The position numbers and the translations under genes were made by a program. Below are positions 1-7,880 of a stretch of DNA of 64,000 nucleotides, piece after piece. The first letter of the stretch is position 1. Each line of letters opens with the position of its first letter. The stretch comes from BMS3BBIN04 sp964552465. GTDB taxonomy: Bacteria; Electryoneota; Electryoneia; Electryoneales; Electryoneaceae. The notes under the pieces are model-generated. The model did no database searches, was not told the DNA's origin, and was given only the letters and a program-made list of their open reading frames with translations. The stretch covers positions 227,923 through 291,922 of the forward strand of contig CAZKGR010000001.1 of the NCBI GenBank assembly GCA_964552465.1. Direction: 5' to 3'.

Positions 1-59
1 CGGATCTGTTCAGGTTCGCGGAGGCTGGAACCACCGTATTTGCGTACGATACGACTCAT
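1..59 (-). CDS. lysC: Aspartate kinase, N-terminal fragment cut by window edge
   Basis: Only the first 19-20 codons are present. They read M-S-R-I-V-R-K-Y-G-G-S-S-L and so on, matching the start of aspartokinases, where K.GG(T/S)S binds ATP and aspartate. The ATG at 59-57 overlaps the dapB stop codon (ATGA), so the kinase is translationally coupled downstream of dapB. Aspartokinase makes aspartyl phosphate, the entry step to lysine/diaminopimelate, threonine and methionine, which fits the two dap genes upstream. The rest of the gene lies outside the window, so the domain structure and any regulatory ACT domains cannot be judged. Confidence 0.75.
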   Translation of the reverse strand, partial: MSRIVRKYGGSSLREPEQI

Positions 60-775
60 ACGTTGAGCCCCAGTACGTCAGCCATCGTATAGCTGCCGGA
101 GGATTTGCCATTCAGGAATTTTACTGCAGGGGCCACGCCTTGGGCGAATGCTGATCGTGAAGACGCACGATGCACCAGTTCCAGGGTTTCACCTTCGGCA
201 GCGTAAACGACGCGGTGTTCACCTATAACCTCCCCCACTCGGATGGAAGCCGTCTGCGATTCCGCGCCAATATCAAGCAGTCGATTGTGGATCTTTTTCG
301 CAGTGCCCGATGGTTGGTCGAGTTTATGTTTGTGATGTGTGTCGATGATACCTATGTCATAGCCACGTAGCGCTTGTGCTGCACGGGTCGCCAGGTCGAA
401 GAGGACGTTCATCCCCTGTGATAGATTAGGTGCAATGATGTGAGCGTTGGCAAGCGAATCGAGAGTTGTTTGCTGTTGATTATCGAACCCGGTTGCCCCG
501 ATCAGGATGGGGATACCGTTATTCTGCGCGCGGAACGCGTGCTTGACCGCGCCATCCGCGAGAGAGACATCCACCCAAACATCGCTGTCAGATCCAACAT
601 CTTCGCCATCAGCTTCAATGGTACAACCTGCGATAACCTGTCCAGCATATTCATCGAGATCTACAGCATGAGCGACGACGATTATGTCATCATTCGCTAT
701 CGCTTGCAGCACAGCGTTTCCCATCCGCCCTGCCGCACCAAAAATGGTAACTCGGATCTTGTCTTCAAAGTTCAT
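56..775 (-). CDS. dapB: 4-hydroxy-tetrahydrodipicolinate reductase
   Basis: This cytosolic enzyme reduces the DapA product with NAD(P)H in the diaminopimelate/lysine pathway, feeding peptidoglycan and lysine synthesis. The 239-residue length is normal or slightly short for the family. The N terminus has the Rossmann motif GAAGRMG (residues 13-19). The family signature D-T-H-H-K-H-K-L-D-Q-P-S-G-T-A near residue 148 holds the catalytic His and Lys. The ATG at 775 has an AGGT-type ribosome site and lies 11 nt after the dapA stop. The gene is followed by lysC with a 4-nt overlap, giving the operon order dapA-dapB-lysC on the minus strand. Confidence 0.95.
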   Translation of the reverse strand: MNFEDKIRVTIFGAAGRMGNAVLQAIANDDIIVVAHAVDLDEYAGQVIAGCTIEADGEDVGSDSDVWVDVSLADGAVKHAFRAQNNGIPILIGATGFDNQQQTTLDSLANAHIIAPNLSQGMNVLFDLATRAAQALRGYDIGIIDTHHKHKLDQPSGTAKKIHNRLLDIGAESQTASIRVGEVIGEHRVVYAAEGETLELVHRASSRSAFAQGVAPAVKFLNGKSSGSYTMADVLGLNV

Positions 776-786
776 GATGATACCTG

Positions 787-1701
787 TCAGAGAAGTCCAA
801 GATTGCGCATATCACTCTCAATTAGCTCAACTGATCCGGATTGACTCAACGGTGCCAACGGTAAGCGTACCGGCCCAGCAGGCAGTCCCAGACGACTCAA
901 CGCGTATTTCGCCGGTGCCGGGCTTGTTTCTACAAACAAACTCTTCGACAGGTCTGCGAAACGAATGTGCATCTCGTATGCCTTGTTAGTATTACCCTGC
1001 TCAAACGCCTTGAACTGTTCAACAACCTGGTCAGGGACGACGTTCGACAGCACCGATACGGCCCCGCGTCCTCCAACATCCCAGATCGGGAAATTGATCG
1101 CATCTTCACCGGAAAAGACTGGTGTGACGTCCCCAAAGCGGTGGGTTGCTTCCCAGACCTGTCCGAGATTGCCGGACGCTTCTTTCAACGCCGACACTTC
1201 CTCGATTTCGAGAAGACGCTGGTAATTATCCGGGGTCAGGTTGAGAGCGGTTCGTCCTGGTACGTTATACACCATCATCGGAAAGCCGGGAACATTTTCT
1301 GCGACATGTTTGAAATGCGCAATCACGCCGTCCGGAGTTGGCTTATTATAGTACGGTGTGATCACCAGAGCGCCATCCGCACCGATTTCCTTTGCCCTGG
1401 CAGTACGTTGCGCACTAGCAACACTGTTGTTGGTACCTGTGCCCGCCACAACCCACGCGTTCCCATCGACGGTATTAACCGTGATCTCAATAACTCGTGC
1501 CCATTCGTCAGCTGTTAATGCTGGCGATTCGCCTGTCGTACCGCATGGCACAATGCCGTGAATTCCAGCGTCAACCTGCCGTTTGACAAGAGTTTGCAAG
1601 CCTTTTTCGTCAAGGGACATGTCTTCGTTGAAAGGTGTCACGATCGCCGTGAACACACCCTTCCAGGGGACGCGTGCTGCTGAGTTGGCAGATATAATCA
1701 T
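787..1701 (-). CDS. dapA: 4-hydroxy-tetrahydrodipicolinate synthase
   Basis: The enzyme condenses pyruvate with aspartate semialdehyde in the first committed step of diaminopimelate/lysine synthesis. The 304 residues match the DapA/NAL TIM-barrel family. Visible signatures are GTTGESPAL (substrate carboxylate binding), YNVPGRT with the proton-relay Tyr, and ALKEASGN carrying the Schiff-base Lys. The start at 1701 is the only obvious ATG, but its ribosome site is weak. The protein begins with about 14 extra residues before the conserved GVFTAIVTPF core, so the true start could be slightly downstream. glnB lies 21 nt upstream on the same strand, so the two genes are probably co-transcribed. Confidence 0.95.
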   Translation of the reverse strand: MIISANSAARVPWKGVFTAIVTPFNEDMSLDEKGLQTLVKRQVDAGIHGIVPCGTTGESPALTADEWARVIEITVNTVDGNAWVVAGTGTNNSVASAQRTARAKEIGADGALVITPYYNKPTPDGVIAHFKHVAENVPGFPMMVYNVPGRTALNLTPDNYQRLLEIEEVSALKEASGNLGQVWEATHRFGDVTPVFSGEDAINFPIWDVGGRGAVSVLSNVVPDQVVEQFKAFEQGNTNKAYEMHIRFADLSKSLFVETSPAPAKYALSRLGLPAGPVRLPLAPLSQSGSVELIESDMRNLGLL

Positions 1702-1722
1702 GTTTGTTTCTGGCTTAGAATG

Positions 1723-2061
1723 TTAGATGGCGTCCGGACCGGACTCTTCTGTTCGTATGCGTATAACTTCTTCTATCGGGTGAACAAAGATTTTCCCGTC
1801 CCCGAGTTGGCCTGTGCGTGCGGTTTTGGTGATAACCTCGATAACGCGGTTCTCGATCTCCGCTTCGATAATGATCTCGATTTTCACCTTTGGGACAAAA
1901 TCGATCTGGTATTCACGTCCGCGATACATTTCGGAGTGACCGCGTTGCCGTCCGAATCCCCTGACTTCGGTGACAGTCATCCCTTGCACACCCACTTCGA
2001 GCAGAGCCTCCTTAACCTCATCCAGACGGTAGGGTCGAATAATCGCTTCGATTTTCTTCAT
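1723..2061 (-). CDS. glnB: Nitrogen regulatory protein P-II
   Basis: This is a small trimeric signal protein that senses 2-oxoglutarate, ATP and ADP and controls nitrogen-assimilation enzymes or transporters. The 112-residue length is exact for the family. The start MKKIEAIIRPYRLDEVK, the T-loop RGREYQIDFVPKVKIE (with the Tyr uridylylated in proteobacteria) and the C-terminal G.GKIFV segment are all present. A GGAGGGG ribosome site precedes the ATG by a few bases. No amt or glnA neighbour is visible. It sits between ychF and dapA on the same strand, suggesting co-transcription with lysine biosynthesis rather than with an ammonium channel. Confidence 0.95.
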   Translation of the reverse strand: MKKIEAIIRPYRLDEVKEALLEVGVQGMTVTEVRGFGRQRGHSEMYRGREYQIDFVPKVKIEIIIEAEIENRVIEVITKTARTGQLGDGKIFVHPIEEVIRIRTEESGPDAI

Positions 2062-2075
2062 TTCCCCTCCGGCAA

Positions 2076-3137
2076 CTAGACAGCAAAGCGGATATGCATG
2101 ATGTCACCATCAGCAACAGTGTACGTTTTGCCTTCCAAACGCAGCGAACCTTCATCGCGACATTTACTCATGGCACCGAGGCGCAATAAATCTTCCGAAC
2201 GAACAACTTCCGCTCGGATAAATCCACGTTGCAGATCGCTGTGGATGGTCCCGGCAGCGTTGACGGCGTCGGTTCCATTGACAACCGGCCACGCTCGGAC
2301 TTCGTCATCTCCAACGGTAAAGAAACGGATTAGCCCAAGCAGATCAAAACTGGCCTGGATCACCTTGTCCGAGGCAGCTGTGTCAATCTCCATTTCTTCC
2401 ATGAAGGCTTCGCGATCATCTTCATCCAACGCACCGATCTCTGCTTCCAGAGCAGCGTTCAGAACGACAGCGCGTTTCAATGGTCCTGTTATCGATTTCA
2501 GGATAGCTTCACGAATAGCATTCCCATCCTGATCCTCGCCGTGATTAATGACGATCAGCATTGGTTTTTGTGACAGGAATCCGAGTCCGCGGACCGCTTT
2601 CTCTTCTTCGACTGTGTAGTCAATGTCGCGCAGTGGCTTTTCGTCATTCAAGTGATCGACAGTTCGTTCCAATGCTCGCCACTCGAACTCGTCGATTTTC
2701 TGACCACGTTTCTTCTGAGCCTCGATCTTTTCCATGCGCGGTTCTGCTGTTGCCAGATCGCTGAGCAACATCTCGGTATCCAGCTCCTCAACCTGCGACA
2801 GCGCATCTTCAGCGAGTGTTGCAGCATCCATATCACCATGCTGAAAGACACCGATGACAGCTGCCAGAACATTTGATCCTTGCAGATGGTTCACCAATGA
2901 GCGCTTGAATCCGCTCTTTTTCTGACCGGCGGACAATCCGACAACATCGAGATAGTCAACACGGGCTTTGATTTTTTTGGCAGGAGGATAGAGTTCGTGC
3001 AGTTTGTCAAGCACATCATCAGGGACATTGGCAGCTCCCATGTGCGCTTCTTCCCCGATGGATGGTTCAGCTCCCGTCACTGCTTTGAACAGAGATGATT
3101 TGCCGCTGCTTTGCCAACCAATTAGAGCGATTTGCAT
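2076..3137 (-). CDS. ychF: Divergent YchF/OLA1-type P-loop NTPase with TGS domain
   Basis: YchF is a ribosome-associated ATPase of the Obg-related class. The C-terminal ~85 residues match the family closely (FFTVG.DEVRAWPV..GT.A..AAG.IH.D...GFIRAEVV, ending in the G..Y.V.DGD..H.RF TGS element). The length of 353 is close to the usual ~363. The N-terminal G domain is unusual. The P-loop reads GWQSSGKS instead of GLPNVGKS, switch II reads DVVGL, and the NxxE-type base-recognition motif appears only as INHGED. It may be a lineage-specific paralogue with altered nucleotide choice. The ribosome site is weak. glnB follows 14 nt downstream. Confidence 0.8.
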   Translation of the reverse strand: MQIALIGWQSSGKSSLFKAVTGAEPSIGEEAHMGAANVPDDVLDKLHELYPPAKKIKARVDYLDVVGLSAGQKKSGFKRSLVNHLQGSNVLAAVIGVFQHGDMDAATLAEDALSQVEELDTEMLLSDLATAEPRMEKIEAQKKRGQKIDEFEWRALERTVDHLNDEKPLRDIDYTVEEEKAVRGLGFLSQKPMLIVINHGEDQDGNAIREAILKSITGPLKRAVVLNAALEAEIGALDEDDREAFMEEMEIDTAASDKVIQASFDLLGLIRFFTVGDDEVRAWPVVNGTDAVNAAGTIHSDLQRGFIRAEVVRSEDLLRLGAMSKCRDEGSLRLEGKTYTVADGDIMHIRFAV

Positions 3138-3307
3138 GCGAGATATCCGTTCTCAAGAAATTAGCCGCTTCCTAGCGATGTACGTGACACACCGGTACCT
3201 GTATCTATCGGATCAACATTGCCAGTGTGGGAAAATAGACGCAGGCCTTTGATCAGGCAAGCGTAGTGGAGAGGGACCTCTGGTTTGAATAGTCACGTCA
3301 AATGACT

Positions 3308-4483
3308 TCAACTCCAGAGTAAACTCATGTGACTTTCCTGGTTGAAATCTGCATGTACAGGATCAATGTCTTGACCCTGTGGGTCATGCGTAACGTATAT
3401 CTCTTTCACAACTGGCTTCTCACCGTCTTCCATGGCCTTTCGGACGATGCCCGAGAATCCGAGATATTTTCCGCTGCTGTTTCCGCGTACTTTCACACGA
3501 CTACCAACGGGAAACCGTTGAAGCAACAGACACAATGTTTCAGTTGCAAACGCGTTATATAGCTGTTCAGTACCTATGACTAATTCTTCGACGCATTCCA
3601 GTAGACTGATCGACAGGTTTGTGATCGGATCCAAGTGCAACCGTTCAAATGCTATTGAGACATTTACGATTTCGCTGTGCGGGAGCATTGTGGATACTCC
3701 GTCGCGACGCTGCGGGCGCGGAGGCTGGTCGGAACCGCGCAACCCCTGCGGATATCCTCGACCACTATATCGTTCTTCCTGCTGAAGCAAAATTTGATGT
3801 TCGAGATCCGAATTCGGATCACTTCCTCTGACGATCAGGCCTGTAAATGTTGGGTGCTCACGTGCGAGAACCTTTTCAAAGTCATTTACGCTGGACTCTT
3901 CAGTCGCGAACGATTGAAACAGGGTTTTACTAACAAAATGGATAAGAGAAGCCGATGCAACTGCCGTCATATCACGTACTGGATAGTTGAATTCATGAGC
4001 CAGAATCACGCTTAAGCAGGCAGCTCGCACTCCGAATTGAAGCCATTCATCAGCAGGTAATTCTGGCAGGGATAGCAGTGTCAGCGCCTGTTTCTGTGCT
4101 GCATCATGCAACACTTCGGTCAGTTTGTCGCGCGTGGCGGAAGACATGTCCGTACCCAGCCACGCAGGATGTCTTTCAAGCGTGTCAAGCATATTGTCTG
4201 TTGACCAGAGTGGTGTGATCTGGTCAGGATTAGGAAGTGCCTCACCGCTGAGATCGAGCTCAATCCTTTTGGCGACGATGTCACGTAATATCATTCCAGG
4301 TGGAGTATCATCGTCCGTGAATTCCATAACGGGCACTCGTCCAACGCCGCAATCTCTGAGCCGGGAGAGATGGCTTTTTTTGAGTTTGAAGCCAGCAGGA
4401 ACGAGAATCACGCCTTTGGCATCGAACTGCGATTTGCCCAGAACGAATTGTTCTTGCAGATCTTCAACTGCAACCAACCGCAT
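3308..4483 (-). CDS. HD-GYP-like protein with degenerate metal site
   Basis: HD-GYP proteins are usually cyclic-di-GMP phosphodiesterases. The ATG at 4483 is chosen because GGGGG lies 7 nt upstream and the protein then starts MRLVAVEDLQ; an in-frame upstream start at 4540 lacks this. In the 391 residues, the GYP loop is clear (YSGRGYPQGLRG, about 239-250) and a lone helix His is kept in REHPTF (about 208-213). The metal ligands are missing: the HD pair region reads LIHFVSK (180-186), the HHE before the GYP loop is LQQEE, and the later Asp helix is EIVNVSIAFERL. Residues 1-60 look like the beta-rich N-terminal domain common in this family. Hydrolysis is therefore unlikely; a binding or scaffold role is inferred. 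Confidence 0.7.
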   Translation of the reverse strand: MRLVAVEDLQEQFVLGKSQFDAKGVILVPAGFKLKKSHLSRLRDCGVGRVPVMEFTDDDTPPGMILRDIVAKRIELDLSGEALPNPDQITPLWSTDNMLDTLERHPAWLGTDMSSATRDKLTEVLHDAAQKQALTLLSLPELPADEWLQFGVRAACLSVILAHEFNYPVRDMTAVASASLIHFVSKTLFQSFATEESSVNDFEKVLAREHPTFTGLIVRGSDPNSDLEHQILLQQEERYSGRGYPQGLRGSDQPPRPQRRDGVSTMLPHSEIVNVSIAFERLHLDPITNLSISLLECVEELVIGTEQLYNAFATETLCLLLQRFPVGSRVKVRGNSSGKYLGFSGIVRKAMEDGEKPVVKEIYVTHDPQGQDIDPVHADFNQESHMSLLWS

Positions 4484-4584
4484 CGTAAATCCCCCGTAGC
4501 ATCTTCCCCAAATCCATAATAATGCCAACTTGTCCGCCACACAAAGGTAGTAACTGTAAGCGACTCGGGCAGGATAAGAATGTT

Positions 4585-5142
4585 CTATGAACTAAACGTT
4601 GAGACCTTTTGGAGTCTGCTAGTGGCGAGGGGCACGATCAAGGCAAAGATTAGTGTATTGATCGCAATCTGAGTCAAGCTGAAGATGATTCCGGCGAGTA
4701 AAAAACCAATAAGGGTACCTTCTTCCAGAGGCGCGAATACATAAAAGGACAGCGATAGCAGTAGTTGATATATAACGGTTACGAGCAATCCCATTGCTGA
4801 AAATAGCGCGATACGTAGCTGTCCTCTGGATGCATTCAATTTATGCCGCAGCAATCCAAAGAGAAGACCGTTTATTCCTTGACCCAGCATCTGCGCAACC
4901 CACATTGGAGGGACTGCCATGCTGGAGCCGAGTGGGTTGAACGCTCCGAATACCGCATAGGTGACCACACCAACGAGGAAACCGTACCCGGGGCCGAGCA
5001 ACAAACCGGCAACCGCAACTGTGGCGGTTACCAGCTCTACATTTGGTACGGCAAAAAACAGGTATCCGTTGGCAACGGCAGCGGCAGCGAGCATCGCAGC
5101 CCGACTTACATTCCGCGCGGTATTAGAGTCCCGGTCCGGCAT
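4585..5142 (-). CDS. ECF-type transporter substrate-binding (S) membrane protein
   Basis: This is a 185-residue integral membrane protein with about five or six hydrophobic segments. The motif VPNVELVTATVAVAGLLLGP and the following PLGSSMAVPPMWVAQMLGQG resemble S components of energy-coupling-factor transporters, which bind vitamins or other micronutrients. No EcfA or EcfT genes are nearby, so it would use shared energising subunits. The substrate cannot be read from sequence. It lies just downstream of rplS on the same strand (13 nt), and its stop is about 100 nt upstream of the HD-GYP gene start. The start at 5142 has only a weak ribosome site. Confidence 0.65.
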   Translation of the reverse strand: MPDRDSNTARNVSRAAMLAAAAVANGYLFFAVPNVELVTATVAVAGLLLGPGYGFLVGVVTYAVFGAFNPLGSSMAVPPMWVAQMLGQGINGLLFGLLRHKLNASRGQLRIALFSAMGLLVTVIYQLLLSLSFYVFAPLEEGTLIGFLLAGIIFSLTQIAINTLIFALIVPLATSRLQKVSTFSS

Positions 5143-5155
5143 GCGGAAACCGGGA

Positions 5156-5527
5156 TCAACCCTTGGATTTCAGCGGAGCGATCTTTTCCTTGACGCGCGC
5201 AGCCTTGCCAACGCGATCACGTAAGTAATACAGCTTCGCACGACGAACACGGCCCACACGTTCACGATCGATCTTCGCGATGGTCGGACTGTTGAACGGG
5301 AACACACGTTCGACGCCGATTCCGCTCGAAATCTTGCGGACGGTAAAGCTTCCATGTCCAATTGTTCCGCGTACGCGGATCACAGTACCACGGAAAATCT
5401 GGATACGTTCCTTGTTGCCTTCAATAACGCGCGTGTGCACGCTGACGGTATCGCCGGGGCCGAAGTCAGGGATGTCGATGTTGCCACCTTCCCTGCGCTC
5501 GAGCTCCTGAATAAGCAGGTCAGCCAT
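5156..5527 (-). CDS. rplS: Large ribosomal subunit protein L19
   Basis: L19 lies at the 30S-50S interface of the ribosome. The ATG at 5527 (MADLLIQELERREGG) has AAGGTGAG about 5 nt upstream; the in-frame start at 5587 would overlap trmD and is rejected. The 123 residues contain the family signatures FGPGDTVSVHTRVIEGNKERIQ.F.G and GIGVERVFPFNSP.I, and end with the basic RRAKLYYLRDR.GKAARVKE tail. The gene belongs to the standard rpsP-rimM-trmD-rplS order and starts 31 nt after the trmD stop. Confidence 0.97.
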   Translation of the reverse strand: MADLLIQELERREGGNIDIPDFGPGDTVSVHTRVIEGNKERIQIFRGTVIRVRGTIGHGSFTVRKISSGIGVERVFPFNSPTIAKIDRERVGRVRRAKLYYLRDRVGKAARVKEKIAPLKSKG

Positions 5528-5558
5528 GATCTCACCTTCTATGCTGTGTGTCGTTTGT

Positions 5559-6284
5559 TCAAGTTTTTTTGCCGCCATCGCGGCCACTCTGACTCGCCAA
5601 CCATCGTTCGTACAGGTCGGGTCTGAGTTTTTTCGTTCGTTCTATGCGTTTCTCGAGCCGCCACTTTTCCACATTCGCGTGGTGACCGCTCGTGAGTACA
5701 TCTGGTACCTCTTCCCCATCCCAATCAGCAGGTTGGGTGTAATGCGGATGATCCAATAACCCTGAGCTGAAGCTATCGCCCGCTGCTGAGTCTGGATCAC
5801 CCAGCACGCCTGGCAGTAATCGTACGACCGAATCAACTATCACCGCGGCCGGCAGTTCGCCGCCAGTCAGGATGAAATCCCCGATGCTGAGTTCTTCATC
5901 AACGAAACGGTCGATTGCCCGTTGATCCACACCTTTGTAGTGGCCACAAATGAGCGTCAACCGATCCCGCTGAGTCAACTCTTCGGCGATCTCCTGAGTC
6001 AGCACCCGTCCCTGCGGGCTGGTCAGGATAACATGCGGTTCAACATCCGGGCGTTTCTTATGCAAATGCTCCAGCGCTTCCGCTATTGGTTGCGCCTTTA
6101 GCACCATACCCGGTCCGCCACCGAAAGGACGGTCATCAGCGGTCGAATGCTGGTCATGCGTGAAGTCACGCAACTGGACCAACTCAAACTGCACAGCGCC
6201 AGATCTTTCAGCGCGTCGCAGCATCGACTCGTTGAGAATCGCCCCTATTCCTTCGGGGAACAGTGTTATTATTTCAATGATCAT
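5559..6284 (-). CDS. trmD: tRNA (guanine37-N1)-methyltransferase
   Basis: TrmD uses S-adenosylmethionine to methylate G37 next to the anticodon, preventing +1 frameshifts. The ATG at 6284 gives the family start MIIEIITLFPEG and overlaps the rimM stop by 11 nt, so the two are coupled. The 241 residues are normal. SPOUT-knot motifs are present: FGGGPGMVLK, LTSPQGR, LICGHYKGVDQR and the IGDFILTGGELPA trefoil-knot loop. A longer in-frame start exists at 6365 inside rimM but lacks family similarity. Confidence 0.97.
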   Translation of the reverse strand: MIIEIITLFPEGIGAILNESMLRRAERSGAVQFELVQLRDFTHDQHSTADDRPFGGGPGMVLKAQPIAEALEHLHKKRPDVEPHVILTSPQGRVLTQEIAEELTQRDRLTLICGHYKGVDQRAIDRFVDEELSIGDFILTGGELPAAVIVDSVVRLLPGVLGDPDSAAGDSFSSGLLDHPHYTQPADWDGEEVPDVLTSGHHANVEKWRLEKRIERTKKLRPDLYERWLASQSGRDGGKKT

Positions 6285-6996
6285 CGGGCGGCTTGAGTTT
6301 GTCATCTGGCCGCTCAGGTTGTTTGATCTTGTGGCGGAACCGGGTAGAACCGCGTCCTCGTCCACGAATTTCCGGATCGCTACGATCCTTCTTCTCTTCG
6401 GGCAACAGACCTTCCAGCAACGTTACCTGGATCGTCTTCGCCTCGACATCGACCTGCTGCACAACTTCACGAATAGCCGGGATCAACACTTCGCCAAACG
6501 GACCTTGTACCTGCCAGACATCGTTAGCTGGTAAATCCATTACTTCAGTGATGGTCCCGAGGTCTCCGTGCTTGCTACATGTGACCTTGCAACCAACCAA
6601 GTCATCCATGTAATACAGATCCTCAGGGAGTTCATCCCGATCATCCATGTCAACGAACAGTTGTCCACCGATCAGTGGCGCTGCGTATTCACGCACCGGC
6701 GCTTCATTGAATCGGATGTAAACGGCCCCCGGTTCGAAACGCAGGCGTTTCGGTGTTAACCAGTGAATACGACCGTCCTTGCCCTCCAACCATACACCTT
6801 CGAGATCGGCAAACCGCTCGATGCGCCAGGTTGCAGGCTGAACCTTGAGGTCTCCCTTCAGGCCGTGCGCCTTGACCACAACGCCAATCCCAACACGTCG
6901 ATCTTTCGGCGGTGGATCGGGGACATCAAACTGAGACCGGGATTCGTCCTGGTCTCCCGGAAATCCCAAGGGAAGATCATCGTGCGACAGGCTCAT
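6274..6996 (-). CDS. rimM: Ribosome maturation factor RimM
   Basis: RimM helps assemble the 30S head around S19. The conserved GVVVKAHGLKGDLKVQP segment and the PRC-barrel part with LVGC.V, LGTI.EV and LIPAIREVV are present. At 240 residues it is longer than the usual ~170-180. About 35 extra polar N-terminal residues precede the core, and about 40 charged C-terminal residues (RSDPEIRGRGRGSTRF and on) end inside the trmD start. It lies 9 nt after the rpsP stop. Confidence 0.93.
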   Translation of the reverse strand: MSLSHDDLPLGFPGDQDESRSQFDVPDPPPKDRRVGIGVVVKAHGLKGDLKVQPATWRIERFADLEGVWLEGKDGRIHWLTPKRLRFEPGAVYIRFNEAPVREYAAPLIGGQLFVDMDDRDELPEDLYYMDDLVGCKVTCSKHGDLGTITEVMDLPANDVWQVQGPFGEVLIPAIREVVQQVDVEAKTIQVTLLEGLLPEEKKDRSDPEIRGRGRGSTRFRHKIKQPERPDDKLKPPDDH

Positions 6997-7005
6997 ATTC
7001 TGAGC

Positions 7006-7869
7006 TTACTCGCTCTTCTCTTCATCGTTCTTTTCAGCCTTATCTGCCTTCTTCTCAACTTTCTTGGCAGCCTTCTTCGGCTTTTCCTCGGCAGCGGGCT
7101 TCTCAGCCTTGGCTTCTTCCTTCTTCTCTTTGGCTGGAGCTTCTTCAGCCTTTTCTGCCTTCTTAGCGGCCTTCTTTGGCTTTTCCTCGGCAGCTGGCTT
7201 TTCTTCAGCCTTGGCTTCTTTCTTCGGAGCCTTTGCCTTTTCAGGCTTGGCTTCCTTCGCAGGCTTCTCATCTACCTTTGCGTCATCAGCCGGCTTCTCT
7301 TCTGCCTTTGCATCTTCGGCTGGTGCTTCCTCAGCCTTGGCTTCTTTCTTAGGCTTCTCTTCAGCCTTGGCTTCTTTCTTGGGCTTCTCTTCAGCCTTCG
7401 CTTCTTCAGCCGGTTTTTCTTCTGCCTTTGCCTCTTCGGCTGGTGCTTCCTCAGCCTTTGGCTTGGCTTTCTTCTCTTCTTTCGGCTTCGGCGGTTCAAT
7501 CGGTTCTGGATCCGTCGGTGTGTATTTAGCCTTTGCCACCGGGCCCTTGTTGTTCTTTGCCTGGTGTGCCTTGACCTGCTCTTCAATCTCAGTCTGAGCG
7601 GTTTCGCTCTTCACGAGATCCCAACGGAGCATGACGCCGTCCTTGGTAAACAGACGCTTGACGGTATCGCTCATCTGCGCGCCGACCTGCATCCACTTGA
7701 TGGCTGCATCGTGGTCAACAACCAAGGTGATTGGATCGGTTAACGGATCGTAATGACCGATCTTCTCGATGTACTTGCCATCACGACGGGTTCTTTTGTC
7801 CAGGGCGACGATCCGGTAAAATGGGCGCTTTTTACGTCCCATCCGGGTCAGTCTCAACATGACTGCCAC
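7006..7869 (-). CDS. rpsP: Small ribosomal subunit protein S16 with long K/E/A/P-rich tail
   Basis: The first ~85 residues are canonical S16 (MAVMLRLTRMGRKKRPFYRI, then G.YIEKIGHYDPLTDP). The start is a GTG at 7869, chosen because MAV..RL matches the family start and GGAGGAG lies 4 nt upstream; an ATG three codons later is the alternative. From about residue 110 to 287 the chain is a low-complexity tail built of degenerate decapeptides such as EEKPKKEAKA. It is strongly charged, lacks Cys and has no predicted fold. Bacteroidota S16 proteins often have extensions, but this one is about twice the size of the core. It could be a disordered RNA-binding tail. rimM follows after 9 nt. Confidence 0.95.
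   Translation of the reverse strand: MAVMLRLTRMGRKKRPFYRIVALDKRTRRDGKYIEKIGHYDPLTDPITLVVDHDAAIKWMQVGAQMSDTVKRLFTKDGVMLRWDLVKSETAQTEIEEQVKAHQAKNNKGPVAKAKYTPTDPEPIEPPKPKEEKKAKPKAEEAPAEEAKAEEKPAEEAKAEEKPKKEAKAEEKPKKEAKAEEAPAEDAKAEEKPADDAKVDEKPAKEAKPEKAKAPKKEAKAEEKPAAEEKPKKAAKKAEKAEEAPAKEKKEEAKAEKPAAEEKPKKAAKKVEKKADKAEKNDEEKSE
7009..7542 (-). repeat. Low-complexity coding repeat in the rpsP tail
   Basis: The minus strand encodes imperfect tandem ~10-residue units of the type (A/K)EEKP.(K/E)EAKA. At the DNA level this is a run of GCC-AAG-GCT-GAA-GAG style codons with near-identical 30-nt units, clearest at about 7290-7470. Slippage or recombination could change the unit number, so length may vary between strains. 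The opposite strand also lacks stops here because of the same composition. Confidence 0.9.
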
Positions 7870-7880
7870 GTTACTCCTCC

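Noticed and set aside
1702..1722. Lysine riboswitch upstream of dapA
   Set aside because: The gap to glnB is only 21 nt, far too short, and no riboswitch-like structure is present.
7064..7597. Plus-strand open frame rich in Ala, Ser and Phe
   Set aside because: It is the shadow of the repetitive rpsP tail on the other strand; its composition is a direct result of the repeat.
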